DNA of 64,000 bases from Myxococcales bacterium (lineage in GTDB: Bacteria; Myxococcota; B64-G9), in the NCBI GenBank assembly GCA_012798435.1, contig JAAZNF010000106.1, positions 19,493-83,492 on the forward strand, in the 5' to 3' direction. Below the pieces are notes generated by a model. That model had not been told where the DNA came from and did no database searches. It saw only the letters and a program-made list of their open reading frames with translations. Both the position numbers and the translations under genes were made by a program. Positions 47,865-56,167 of the stretch are shown here, in pieces; position 1 is the stretch's first letter, and the number at the start of each line of letters is the position of its first letter.

Positions 47865-47880
47865 AGTGATTTGGATCACA
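47865..47880. promoter_or_regulatory. CRP/FNR-family-like operator
   Basis: AGTGA-TTTGGA-TCACA matches the CRP consensus half-sites TGTGA-N6-TCACA at 9 of 10 positions. It lies between divergent pilZ and rocD. Its centre is about 70 bp upstream of the predicted rocD transcription start, close to a class I activation position. Confidence 0.45.
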
Positions 47881-47907
47881 AACTCGCGGCGATGGTACGG
47901 GAGGCAT

Positions 47908-47936
47908 TTGATATTTCTTTTTCGTTTGAGTAGATT
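47908..47936 (+). promoter_or_regulatory. Probable sigma-70 promoter of rocD-gph
   Basis: TTGATA (5 of 6), a 17 bp spacer, then TAGATT (4 of 6), ending 27 bp before the rocD start codon. Confidence 0.5.
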
Positions 47937-47963
47937 CTGCGCAAATTTTCGAGGAGGAATCCG

Positions 47964-49169
47964 ATGACGACATCGAAGGAGCATATCGAGATCACGGAGA
48001 AGTACGGCGCCCACAACTACCACCCGCTGCCGGTGGTGCTTGCGCGCGGCCAGGGCGCCTGGGTGTGGGACGCCGAGGGCAAGAAGTACCTCGACTTCCT
48101 CTCCGCGTACTCCGCGGTCAACCAGGGCCACTGTCATCCCCGTATCGTCGCTGCGCTCAAGGAGCAGGCCGACCGCATCACGCTCACCTCGCGGGCCTTC
48201 TTCAACGACCAGCTCGGGCTCTTCCTCAAAGAGGCCTGCGAGCTCGCCGGCATGGAGATGGCGCTGCCCATGAACACCGGCGCCGAGGCGGTGGAGACGG
48301 CCATCAAGACCGTGCGCAAGTGGGGCTACCGGATAAAGAAGGTCCCCGCCGACCAGGCCGAGATCATCTGTTGCTGCGACAACTTCCATGGGCGCACGCT
48401 CACGGTGGTGAGCTTCTCGTCGGAGCCGCAGTACCGCGAGGACTTCGGGCCGTTCACCCCTGGCTTCAAACTGATCCCCTTCGGCGACGCCGCGGCGCTC
48501 GAGCGCGCCATCACCAAGAACACGGTGGCCTTCCTGGTCGAGCCCATCCAGGGCGAGGCCGGGGTGGTAGTGCCGCCCGACGGCTACCTCAAGCAGGTCC
48601 GCGACATCTGCACCCGGCACAACGTGCTTTTGTGCCTCGACGAGATCCAGACCGGCCTGGCGCGCACCGGCAAGATGTTCTGCTTCGAGCATGAGGGCAT
48701 CCGTCCCGACATGCTGGTGGTGGGCAAGGCCATCTCGGGCGGCATGCTGCCCGTGTCGCTGGTGCTCTCCTCCCGGGAGATCCTGGGGCTGTACCGGCCG
48801 GGCGACCACGGCAGCACCTTCGGCGGCTGTCCCATCGGGGCGGCGGTGGGCCGGGCGGCCATCCGGGTGCTGGTGGAGGAGAAACTGGCCGAGCGCGCCC
48901 GCGAGCTCGGCGAGTACTTCATGGGAAAGCTTCGCTCTCTGGCCGGCAAGAACAAGAAGATCGAGTCGGTGCGCGGCAAGGGCCTTCTCATCGGCGCGCT
49001 GCTCACGCCTTCCGCCGGCAAGGCGCGGCCCTTCTGCGAAAAGCTCATGCAGCAGGGCCTGCTGTGCAAGGAGACCCACGAGCGCATCATCCGCTTCGCC
49101 CCGCCGCTGGTGATCGAGCGGGCGGACCTCGACTGGGCCTTCGATCGCGTCAAGGCCGTGCTGGGTTGA
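47964..49169 (+). CDS. rocD: Ornithine aminotransferase
   Basis: PLP enzyme converting L-ornithine and 2-oxoglutarate to glutamate-5-semialdehyde and glutamate, linking arginine catabolism to proline and glutamate. 401 residues, the normal size; the ATG follows GAGGAGG. Family marks are the N-terminal EKYGAHNYHPLPVVLARG, LDFLSAYSAVNQGHCHP, MNTGAEAVETAIKT, the Asp in LCLDEIQTGLARTG and the PLP lysine in VVGKAISGGMLPVS. The opening signature separates it from acetylornithine aminotransferase. A HAD phosphatase follows 15 bp later. Confidence 0.92.
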   Translation: MTTSKEHIEITEKYGAHNYHPLPVVLARGQGAWVWDAEGKKYLDFLSAYSAVNQGHCHPRIVAALKEQADRITLTSRAFFNDQLGLFLKEACELAGMEMALPMNTGAEAVETAIKTVRKWGYRIKKVPADQAEIICCCDNFHGRTLTVVSFSSEPQYREDFGPFTPGFKLIPFGDAAALERAITKNTVAFLVEPIQGEAGVVVPPDGYLKQVRDICTRHNVLLCLDEIQTGLARTGKMFCFEHEGIRPDMLVVGKAISGGMLPVSLVLSSREILGLYRPGDHGSTFGGCPIGAAVGRAAIRVLVEEKLAERARELGEYFMGKLRSLAGKNKKIESVRGKGLLIGALLTPSAGKARPFCEKLMQQGLLCKETHERIIRFAPPLVIERADLDWAFDRVKAVLG

Positions 49170-49184
49170 GCCGGGCGCGCGCTC

Positions 49185-49835
49185 GTGCGTTTTCACACCG
49201 TCCTCTTCGACCTCGACGGGACGCTGGTGGACTCCGGGCAAGACATCGCCCGGGCGGTGAACCGCACGCTGGCGCGGCTCTCGGTCCCGCCGCTCCCCGA
49301 GGACGAGATCTTGGGGTTCGTGGGCGACGGCGCCCGGCGGCTCATGGAGCGCACCCTGCATCGAGTGGGAAAACAGGGGCTCGACGAGGCGCTCTCCATG
49401 TTCCGCGAGGACTACCGGAAGGATTGCCTCGGGCACACCCGGCCCTACGCGGGCGTGCCCGGCCTGCTCTTTCGGCTCGGGCGCGGGTCGGTGGGGGTGG
49501 TCACCAACAAGCCGCGCGAGTTCGCGCTCGAGATACTCTCGGGGCTTTCGCTGCTTCCGCTCGTGGGAGCCGTCGTCGGCGGCGACGAGACAGCGCGCAT
49601 CAAGCCCGATCCCGAGCCGCTGCGACTGTGCCTTGCGCGACTCTCCCGCAGCGCCTCCGGCGCCCTGATGGTGGGCGACTTCGAAAACGACATCCTGGCC
49701 GGCCGCGCGGCGGGGCTCTCCACCTGCGGCGCCCTGTGGGGGTTCGACGGGGGCGCGTCTTTTTCGGACGCCACGCCGGATTTCTCCTGCCGGACAGTGC
49801 GGGAGCTGGAAGAGTTCCTCTTCTCAGAAGTCTGA
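49185..49835 (+). CDS. HAD-superfamily hydrolase, phosphoglycolate-phosphatase-like
   Basis: 216 residues with a GTG start; the preceding gene ends 15 bp upstream, so they probably form an operon. The four HAD motifs are present: FDLDGTLVDS (nucleophile Asp), VVTNKP, the Lys in ARIKPDPEPL and VGDFENDI. The helical cap of the first subfamily (LSVPPLPEDEILGFVGDGA) matches Gph-type enzymes, which detoxify 2-phosphoglycolate. Related HADs act on pyrophosphate or nucleotides, so the substrate is not certain. Confidence 0.85.
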   Translation: MRFHTVLFDLDGTLVDSGQDIARAVNRTLARLSVPPLPEDEILGFVGDGARRLMERTLHRVGKQGLDEALSMFREDYRKDCLGHTRPYAGVPGLLFRLGRGSVGVVTNKPREFALEILSGLSLLPLVGAVVGGDETARIKPDPEPLRLCLARLSRSASGALMVGDFENDILAGRAAGLSTCGALWGFDGGASFSDATPDFSCRTVRELEEFLFSEV

Positions 49836-49969
49836 GGCAGATTTCAAAAATCGTCCCCCGTGCGCACGCAGCGGTGGGGCCAAAAATTGCAACAGGTTGA
49901 AGTTCAAGGCGTATTTTATGCGCGTCGTCGAGTCGGGCCTGGAACGATAATTGCTTGGGGATCGGCTCG

Positions 49970-52915
49970 ATGAAGTTTTTGGTAAATCTTAATGAGCGGC
50001 TTCCTCTTCTCCTAATCCTGCTGGGAGGGGGGTGCGCCGCCCCCGATGGCGCCTCGACGGGCCTCTTCATCTCCGAGATCGTGGCCGACAACGACGGGGT
50101 GTGGATCGACGAATCTGGCGAGACCGAAGACGTGATCGAGCTCGTCAACCTGGGTGTGCGCGCCGTCGAGCTGGCCGGATACGCCATCGGCGAGCGACCC
50201 GACCGGGCCTTTTCGCTTCCCGATCTATTGCTCGAGCCCGGCCAGACGGCGGTGCTGTTCGCGGACGGGGAGGTCTCCCAGGGCCCGGGGCACCTGCCGT
50301 TCCGGCTGTCGGCCCGGGGAGGGGTGGTGAGCCTGTGGGGCCCCTTGGGCGAAGAGGCCGACCGGGCCGAGTTCCCCGCGCTGCTGCCCAACGAGGCCTT
50401 CGCCCGCTTCGGTGAGGCCAGCGCGTTCTCGCTGTGTCGCTTCGCCACCCCGGGACGGCAAAACGGCGAAAGCTGCGGCCCGCCCTCGACGCCGGAGCTC
50501 CCGCCCGAGGTGGTGTTCCCCCCGTACACCTGGCCCAGACCCTGGCCCGCGCCGCCGCGGCCGCTCGTCGTCAGCGAGCTTGCGCTCCGTCCCGCCTCGT
50601 TCGTCGAGGTGCTGAACGCCTCCGGCGCGCCCGTGGATCTTGGCACGTACGCCCTCACGCTGGCGCCGAGCGGGCCGGGGCTGGCCTGGCCGGAGCGGAC
50701 CGAGGGCCGGGCGCTGGCCTGGCCCCAGGCGACCCTGCCGCCTGGTGAACGCGCGCGGGTCGAGGTGAGTGAGTCCGACGTCGCTGCCATCGCCGCCACC
50801 GGCGAGTTCGAGGGCGTGCTCAGCCTGTGGCGCGCCGGAGAGGAAGAGCCGGTGGAGCGGGTGGACTTTCTGCGCTGGCCCGACGGCGCCGCGCTGGCCC
50901 GCCTCCCGGACGACAGCGGCCGCTTCGTCTTCTGTCGCGAACCGTCGCCGGGTCGCCCGAACGACGGCTGCGAACTTCTGCCGCGACGCGAGGTGGGCGA
51001 TCGGCTGCGACACCTCTACACCCCCGGGGACTTCGAGGCGCTCGCCGCGGGTGGCACCGAGGTCGGCGTGCAGGCGGTGAAGTTCATCGTGGACCGGCAG
51101 GCGGGCGGGGTGGTGCACCTGCTCTCCAACTCCTGGGACCTGCACTACACCTTCATCCGCGAGCGCATCGACGGCCAGCCGCACCTGGATCGCTGCGACT
51201 CCGAGCAGGCGCGGCTGTTCAACGCCGGCTGGGCCCAGTTCTCGCAGCGGGAGTATTTCACCGTCGAGCCGCGCCGCTACCTGCTCGGCACCCTGAGTCG
51301 CTACGCCGGGACCGATGTGGCGGCGGTCGAGTTCGCGGCTGGGGATCGGATCGTGGCGGATCAGATCGTGGAGGCCTTCTTCGGGGTGGCGAAGAACCTT
51401 TTCGATCCCGAGGCCTGGGCCGTGCGCCCCGCCACCGGCCGCCAGGTGTCCGAGTGCCGCAAGGTGCAGGGCGCGCTCCCGCTCGCCGACCCCAGCGCGC
51501 CGTTTCAGGGCAGGACCTTCGCGGTGATGAACCCCGGCGAGGGCTACGGCGTGCTGACCTTCGTGCCGGGAGAGGAGCTCTCCCGCGCGCTCCTCGGCAT
51601 GGGGGTCATCGTGGTGACCGACCAGGTGCCGAACGACATCGCGCTCACCGGTGGCCTGATCACCGAGGCGTTCCAGACGCCGCTCTCGCACGTGAACGTG
51701 TTGTCGAAGGCGCGCAACACCCCCAACCTGGCGCTGCCGGGCGCGCGGCGGGACGCGCGGCTCGAACCCCTCTTCGGCAAACTGGTGCGTTTTTCGGTTT
51801 CGAGCGGGGGGTTCTCGGTCGAGCCCGCCTCGGTCGAGGAGGCCGAAACCTTCTGGGAGAGCCGGCGGCCGGGCGCGCCCCCCGAGTTGCCGCAGCTCGA
51901 TCTGGCGCGCCGCGGTCTCTACTCCCTGGATGAGCTATCCCTCGCGGACGCGCCGCTGGTGGGTGTGAAGGCGGCGCAACTCGCCGAGCTTGCGCGCACC
52001 GTCTCGTCACAGTCCGGCTGCCCCGGCCCCATCCCGACCCCGCTGGATGCCTTCGCCATTCCGGTGGTGTACTCGCGCGAGCACTACGAAAAGAGCGGCG
52101 CGCTGCGGTTGCTCTCCGAGCTCGAGCAGGACCCGGCCTTTCGCGCCGATCCTGCCGCGCGCGCCGAGGGCCTGGCGCGGGTGCGCGCTCTGGTGTTGTC
52201 GCACCCCGTCGACCCGGAGCTGCTCTCCATGGTGGAGACGGTGGCGGCGCGGCGGTACGGTATCTCGCGTCTGCGCTTCCGCTCTTCCAGCAACACCGAG
52301 GATCTGGCGGTGTTCAACGGGGCGGGCCTGTACACCTCGGCTTCGGGCGCGGTGCGCGATCCCGAGCGGCCGATCGGTGACGCCATCCGCACCGTGTGGG
52401 CGTCGCTGTTCAACGACCGCGCCTACCAGGAGCGGGAGTACTACTCCATCCCCATCGAGAGCGTGGCCATGGGCGTGCTGGTGCACGGCGCCTTCCTCTC
52501 CGAGAAGGCCAACGGGGTGCTGATCACCCGCAACGTGCTGGAGCCCACCCGCTCGGACATGTTCACCGTCAACGTGCAGGCGGGCGAGGCCTCCGTGACC
52601 AACCCGGCGCCCGGCGTCACGGCAGATCAGCTCCTGTACGTGCTGGGTGCCACGCCACGCGTCGAATACCAGGCCCGCACCAGCCTCCAGGCGGAGCCGG
52701 TGATGAGCGCCGAGGAACTCGGCCGCCTGGCCTGTCTCGGCAAGGCGGTCCATGCGCGCTTTCGCGAACTGCTCGATCCCGAGCGCAAGATGCGCTGGTT
52801 CGCCATGGACGTCGAGTTCAAGCTGGAAGGTGTCGAGCGCCGCCTGGTGCTCAAGCAGGCCCGGCCCTACTCCTTCGGCGCGGCCCAGATCCCGCCGGAT
52901 TGCCGGGAGTTCTAG
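49970..52915 (+). CDS. Secreted lamin-tail / PPDK-type protein resembling glucan, water dikinase
   Basis: 981 residues. The ATG choice gives a lipoprotein-like signal (LLLILLGGGCAAP); the ribosome site is weak. Residues 30-160 and 200-320 look like two lamin-tail-like beta domains (LFISEIVADNDG, VIELVNLGVRAVELAGYAIG, VVSELALRPASFVEVLNASG). After an unassigned region comes a swivelling phospho-His segment (about 555-625, TPLSHVNVLSKARNTPN). A C-terminal PPDK/PEP-synthase ATP-grasp domain follows (about 660-975, GVKAAQLAEL, RFRSSSNTEDLAVFNGAGLY, VWASLFNDRA). His domain before ATP-grasp, no PEP barrel, and LSHV...ARN and AGLY motifs are features of glucan/phosphoglucan water dikinases rather than PEP synthase. 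Export of such an enzyme is odd, since ATP is scarce outside the cell. Function unproven. Confidence 0.8.
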   Translation: MKFLVNLNERLPLLLILLGGGCAAPDGASTGLFISEIVADNDGVWIDESGETEDVIELVNLGVRAVELAGYAIGERPDRAFSLPDLLLEPGQTAVLFADGEVSQGPGHLPFRLSARGGVVSLWGPLGEEADRAEFPALLPNEAFARFGEASAFSLCRFATPGRQNGESCGPPSTPELPPEVVFPPYTWPRPWPAPPRPLVVSELALRPASFVEVLNASGAPVDLGTYALTLAPSGPGLAWPERTEGRALAWPQATLPPGERARVEVSESDVAAIAATGEFEGVLSLWRAGEEEPVERVDFLRWPDGAALARLPDDSGRFVFCREPSPGRPNDGCELLPRREVGDRLRHLYTPGDFEALAAGGTEVGVQAVKFIVDRQAGGVVHLLSNSWDLHYTFIRERIDGQPHLDRCDSEQARLFNAGWAQFSQREYFTVEPRRYLLGTLSRYAGTDVAAVEFAAGDRIVADQIVEAFFGVAKNLFDPEAWAVRPATGRQVSECRKVQGALPLADPSAPFQGRTFAVMNPGEGYGVLTFVPGEELSRALLGMGVIVVTDQVPNDIALTGGLITEAFQTPLSHVNVLSKARNTPNLALPGARRDARLEPLFGKLVRFSVSSGGFSVEPASVEEAETFWESRRPGAPPELPQLDLARRGLYSLDELSLADAPLVGVKAAQLAELARTVSSQSGCPGPIPTPLDAFAIPVVYSREHYEKSGALRLLSELEQDPAFRADPAARAEGLARVRALVLSHPVDPELLSMVETVAARRYGISRLRFRSSSNTEDLAVFNGAGLYTSASGAVRDPERPIGDAIRTVWASLFNDRAYQEREYYSIPIESVAMGVLVHGAFLSEKANGVLITRNVLEPTRSDMFTVNVQAGEASVTNPAPGVTADQLLYVLGATPRVEYQARTSLQAEPVMSAEELGRLACLGKAVHARFRELLDPERKMRWFAMDVEFKLEGVERRLVLKQARPYSFGAAQIPPDCREF

Positions 52916-52944
52916 GGGTTCTTTCTTGCCTGATCCAGAACCGA

Positions 52945-52986
52945 TCGCGCGAACGCACTGGCTCTGGTGGCCCCGCGTTCGCGCGA
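52945..52986. repeat. Intergenic hairpin repeat, family 1, copy B
   Basis: Perfect 12 bp inverted arms TCGCGCGAACGC / GCGTTCGCGCGA flank an 18 bp loop (ACTGGCTCTGGTGGCCCC). The loop closely matches the one in the element at 38175-38212. It lies 29 bp after the dikinase-like gene, in the gap to a convergent gene. There is no T-tract. Confidence 0.75.
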
Positions 52987-53048
52987 TAGTGAGCCCAGAT
53001 GGCGACCGGCCCTTTGGGGGTGTGGGAGATCCGCGGGAGAATATCGAG

Positions 53049-53411
53049 TCATTCGGAGCAGGGGCAGCCGGCGTCGCGGGCCCGTTGCCGCGCCTGTTGT
53101 TCGCGGGTGCGCCCGTCGCGGCACAGGCTGGAGAGCGGGGCCGTCCCCGCGTGCTCCTTCGCAAGATCGCACAGCAGCGAAGAAAGATCGGAGAGATTGT
53201 GGATCGACGTGCACATCCCGGCGCAGGTGGCCTCGTTTATCGACTCCAGCGCGCGCTCGAGCTGGGCCTGCTCACCGACGATCATGAGCCACAGCGAGTG
53301 TGCCTGGTCCAGCGGATCGCCATTTTCGTGCTGGCTGACGTTCCTTCCGCCTGTCGTGGCGCAGGCACAGACCCAGGCGAAGATCGCGGTGGCAACCAGC
53401 ACCCGGTTCAT
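53049..53411 (-). CDS. Small cysteine-containing lipoprotein
   Basis: Not recognised beyond its type. 120 residues with a lipoprotein signal (MNRVLVATAIFAWVCACATT). A helical domain carries conserved-looking Cys at ATCAGMCTSI, LSSLLCDLAKEH, SSLCRDGRTREQQARQRAR and the end GCPCSE. Such short helical Cys lipoproteins are frequent in myxobacterial genomes. It follows the histidine kinase gene by 53 bp on the same strand, so they may be cotranscribed. Confidence 0.7.
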   Translation of the reverse strand: MNRVLVATAIFAWVCACATTGGRNVSQHENGDPLDQAHSLWLMIVGEQAQLERALESINEATCAGMCTSIHNLSDLSSLLCDLAKEHAGTAPLSSLCRDGRTREQQARQRARDAGCPCSE

Positions 53412-53464
53412 GCCCGGGCGCCGGCCGGACCTGCCGCTATGCGCATGGTTGTTTTCCGGGCCTT

Positions 53465-54682
53465 TCACGAAGAACGGGGCTCGATGCGGCCAGGCGTGAC
53501 CCAGCGACGCAGAACGTCTTCCAGGTCGCCCAGGGTATAGGGTTTGGCGAGGAAGTCGTCCATCCCCGCGCGCAGGCACTCCTGGCGTTGGTCGTCCAGC
53601 ACGCTGGCCGTCACGGCCACGATGGGAACCCGGCCGCCGCTTTGGCTCTCGTGGTTTCGAATGGCCCGGGTGGCGCTCGGGCCGTCCATGGCGCTCATCT
53701 GCCAGTCCATGAGCACCAGATCGTAGCGGTGCTGGGAAACCTTATGTACCGCTTCCTGGCCGTTGCGGGCCACGTCCGTGCGGCATCCCAGACGGCCGAG
53801 GATGGCCACCGCCACCGCGCAGTTCTCCGGGTTGTCCTCGACCACCAATACGCGAGGCGCTCGATGGTCGGGCCGGAGCTCTCCCACGGGTTCGGCCCGC
53901 CCGTTCTCGCGCGGCGCGGTGGACGATGGGACCCAGAAGGAGATGGTCGAACCTTGCCCGTGTAGGCTGTCGAGAGAGAGCTCGCCTCCCATCAGGTCGA
54001 CGAGCTGCCGGCAGATGAACAGCCCGAGGCCCGCGCCGTACGGCAGCGGGCGTTCGTCCGGCATGCTGGGCACGTTGCCGGAGCGCAGTTCGGCGAGTTT
54101 CTCCGTCTCGATGCCGATGCCAGTGTCGCGCACCGAAAAGAGCAGGCCCTGCTGGCCGGCGCGGCTCTCCGGGCGTATTTCCACCTGGACGGTGCCCCGC
54201 TCGGTGAACTTGATGGCGTTGTGCAAGAGGTTGGTCAGCACCTGGCGGACGCGGTACGGGTCGCCGCTGAAGGAGTGCTCCGGCAACGGCGCCGCCTCGG
54301 CCGACAGCACCAACCCTTTCTCCTGGGCCAGCGGCTGGAGCATCTGTACCGTCTCGCGAAGCAGATCATGCGGGTCGAACGGCAGGTTGCGGATCTTGAG
54401 ACGGCCCATGGCCAGGCCGGAAGAGTCCAACAGATCGTTGATGAGCCCGAGCAGCGTCTCTCCCGCGCGCCGGGCGGACTGGAGGCAGGAGCGCTGCCCC
54501 GCGTCCAGGTTCGTGCGATCCAGGATCTCGAGGAGCCCCAGCAGCCCGGTCAAGGGGGTGCGCAGTTCGTGGCTGAGCTGGGCCAGCGCCAGGTGTGCTC
54601 GATTTTTGGCGCTGGGTCTGCGAGCGGTGAGCGGGGTGCTCCGGCCGTCCTTGTGCCTCGCGATCCTGCGTTTGCCGGACAC
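53465..54682 (-). CDS. Hybrid sensor histidine kinase with receiver domain, no sensor module
   Basis: About 405 residues. A GTG start after GAGGAG is preferred to a TTG 39 bp upstream. HisKA (about 30-95, AQLSHELRTPLTGLL, phospho-His) is followed by HATPase_c (about 140-260): N box LTNLLHNAIKFTERG, G1 VRDTGIGIE and G2 GAGLGLFICRQLV. A receiver domain closes the protein: acidic pair VVEDN, phospho-Asp in LVLMDWQMSAMDG, Thr in VAVTAS and Lys in AKPY. There is no transmembrane or PAS sensor, so input must come from a partner protein. The arrangement suits BarA/Rcs-like or chromosomally orphan phosphorelays in Myxococcota. Confidence 0.92.
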   Translation of the reverse strand: MSGKRRIARHKDGRSTPLTARRPSAKNRAHLALAQLSHELRTPLTGLLGLLEILDRTNLDAGQRSCLQSARRAGETLLGLINDLLDSSGLAMGRLKIRNLPFDPHDLLRETVQMLQPLAQEKGLVLSAEAAPLPEHSFSGDPYRVRQVLTNLLHNAIKFTERGTVQVEIRPESRAGQQGLLFSVRDTGIGIETEKLAELRSGNVPSMPDERPLPYGAGLGLFICRQLVDLMGGELSLDSLHGQGSTISFWVPSSTAPRENGRAEPVGELRPDHRAPRVLVVEDNPENCAVAVAILGRLGCRTDVARNGQEAVHKVSQHRYDLVLMDWQMSAMDGPSATRAIRNHESQSGGRVPIVAVTASVLDDQRQECLRAGMDDFLAKPYTLGDLEDVLRRWVTPGRIEPRSS

Positions 54683-54778
54683 CCGAACCCGCTCCTCTAC
54701 CCCTCCAGGATCCCTGTCCAACCCTGCGTCTCTTCCGTATTTTCCTAGCTCAACCGCTGAGGGGTGTCAATTCCAAAA

Positions 54779-55642
54779 TCATCCATCCGAGAGCCAACCC
54801 AGGGCCATCCAGGCCAGCGGCGCCAGGGTGAAAAACAGGCCGAACAGGCCGCGCAGGAGCCGCCCCGCCGGGCCCGCGCGCTTCTCCTGGCGGCGCCGCA
54901 CGGACTTCTCGTGGGCGCGAAGCACGCTGTTCACCAGCATGGGCCAACCCAGCACCAACAAGACCACCAGGGCCACGATACGGGCCGCCGGTTCGATCCA
55001 CCCCGCGGAAGCTCTCTCTGCGAAGCGGGCCGGGATCTCGAAGAGCAGGTTCGATAAAGCGTCCATCAGCGAGCCGAAGGACAGCACGAGCAGCAGCAGG
55101 ACGGCCACGGGGACCCACAGCTTCTCCAGGTTGATGTCCCGCAGGTAGCGGGCGACGCCGAGGATTGCCTGGCGCAACTGGTACAGGCGCTTGCCCACGA
55201 TGGCCCAGGTGCGGGCCAGCCACCCCGATCCCGGCACCACGTACCCCAGACTCCCGTCGTCTTGCGGCGTGCGGATGGCCCCCAGCGAGAGCCGCAGCGC
55301 GATCCACACCGCCCAGGCCGCGGCCAGCGCCGGGGCCAGGATGCGGCGGGCCGAGAAGTCGAACAAGGCCGAGGCGTTCGAGGAGAGCGGTGCCAGGGCA
55401 TGCTCGAGAAGCGCAAGCAGCCGCTGGCAGAGGTCTTCCAGGTACGGAAAGCCGGTGAACATGGCCAGTCCCGCCAGCGCCAGAAAGCCGAAGGGTAGAA
55501 ACACCGGCCGGCTCTGGCCCAGACCGCGGGTGGTCTTGAGGTACCAGCCGATGATAGGCGTGCGCCGGGCCAGCGAGTCGGGGTTGGTGTCCTCGCTCTC
55601 GCCGAATTGCGGGTCGATCTTCTTTCGCTCCTCGGCCGCCAT
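54779..55642 (-). CDS. Multi-span membrane protein of unknown function
   Basis: Not recognised. 287 residues; the ATG reading MAAEERKKIDPQFGESEDTN is chosen because upstream frame extensions run into the opposing PilZ gene, and no strong ribosome site is visible. About five membrane segments (VFLPFGFLALAGLAMFTGF; ILAPALAAAWAVWIALRL; WVPVAVLLLLVLSFGSLMDAL; AARIVALVVLLVLGWPML; LFGLFFTLAPLAWMALGWL) are joined by polar loops. Divergent from the PilZ operon (102 bp gap). Confidence 0.7.
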   Translation of the reverse strand: MAAEERKKIDPQFGESEDTNPDSLARRTPIIGWYLKTTRGLGQSRPVFLPFGFLALAGLAMFTGFPYLEDLCQRLLALLEHALAPLSSNASALFDFSARRILAPALAAAWAVWIALRLSLGAIRTPQDDGSLGYVVPGSGWLARTWAIVGKRLYQLRQAILGVARYLRDINLEKLWVPVAVLLLLVLSFGSLMDALSNLLFEIPARFAERASAGWIEPAARIVALVVLLVLGWPMLVNSVLRAHEKSVRRRQEKRAGPAGRLLRGLFGLFFTLAPLAWMALGWLSDG

Positions 55643-55689
55643 GCCGCGGAATGTACGCGCAAGCGCTCGCGAATGCAATTTTGCAAGAT

Positions 55690-55719
55690 TTGCCAGCCGG
55701 CGCCGGCCCGGAGTATCAT
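55690..55719 (+). promoter_or_regulatory. Sigma-70 promoter of the PilZ-hydrolase-rlmE-amidohydrolase operon
   Basis: TTGCCA (5 of 6), an 18 bp spacer, then TATCAT (5 of 6), 25 bp before the pilZ start codon. Confidence 0.6.
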
Positions 55720-55744
55720 GCCCCTCGGGTCCAGGAGGAATTTC

Positions 55745-56167
55745 ATGGCGGATCACAAGCGACGCACCGAGCGCAAGATGCTGTTCCGTGTCCTGCGCTA
55801 CCGCATTCAGGGCCGGGAGTACGCCGATCTCTCCACCAACATCTCGCCGGAGGGGATCTTCATCAAGAACACCGAGCCCCCGCCGGTGGGCACCGAGGTG
55901 GTCCTCACCGTGAAACTCCCGCCCCAGTGGGGCAACCTGCCGCTCGACATCGTGGGCCAGGTGGTGCACGTCAACGACGGCCCCGATCTCCACAAGCGCG
56001 GGATGGGCATCCGTTTCCTCTCCGTCACGGCCCAGTCGTTGCCCATCATCGAGTACTTCGTGCGCGAGGTGTTTTCGGAGAACCCCCTCGACCAGTCGCG
56101 CCTCGAGCAGACCGGCGGCGCCGATGTCTCCTACCGATACCAGGTTCCAACGGACAAGAAGTCGTGA
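55745..56167 (+). CDS. PilZ-domain protein with canonical c-di-GMP motifs
   Basis: 140 residues with AGGAGG before the ATG. The single PilZ domain carries both binding motifs: RRTER (RxxxR) near the N-terminus and NISPEG ((N/D)xSxxG). The sequence EVVLTVKLPPQWGNLPLDIVGQVVHVN is the usual barrel core. This type is a small cyclic-di-GMP adaptor. First gene of a four-gene plus-strand operon; its stop overlaps the GTG start of the hydrolase gene. Confidence 0.88.
   Translation: MADHKRRTERKMLFRVLRYRIQGREYADLSTNISPEGIFIKNTEPPPVGTEVVLTVKLPPQWGNLPLDIVGQVVHVNDGPDLHKRGMGIRFLSVTAQSLPIIEYFVREVFSENPLDQSRLEQTGGADVSYRYQVPTDKKS

Noticed and set aside
49877..49890. GG-N10-GC in the leader of the dikinase-like gene as a third sigma-54 promoter
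   Set aside because: TTGCA and the GG are right, but the CAC of the -24 box is mostly absent, and a sigma-70-like GATAAT lies closer to the start.
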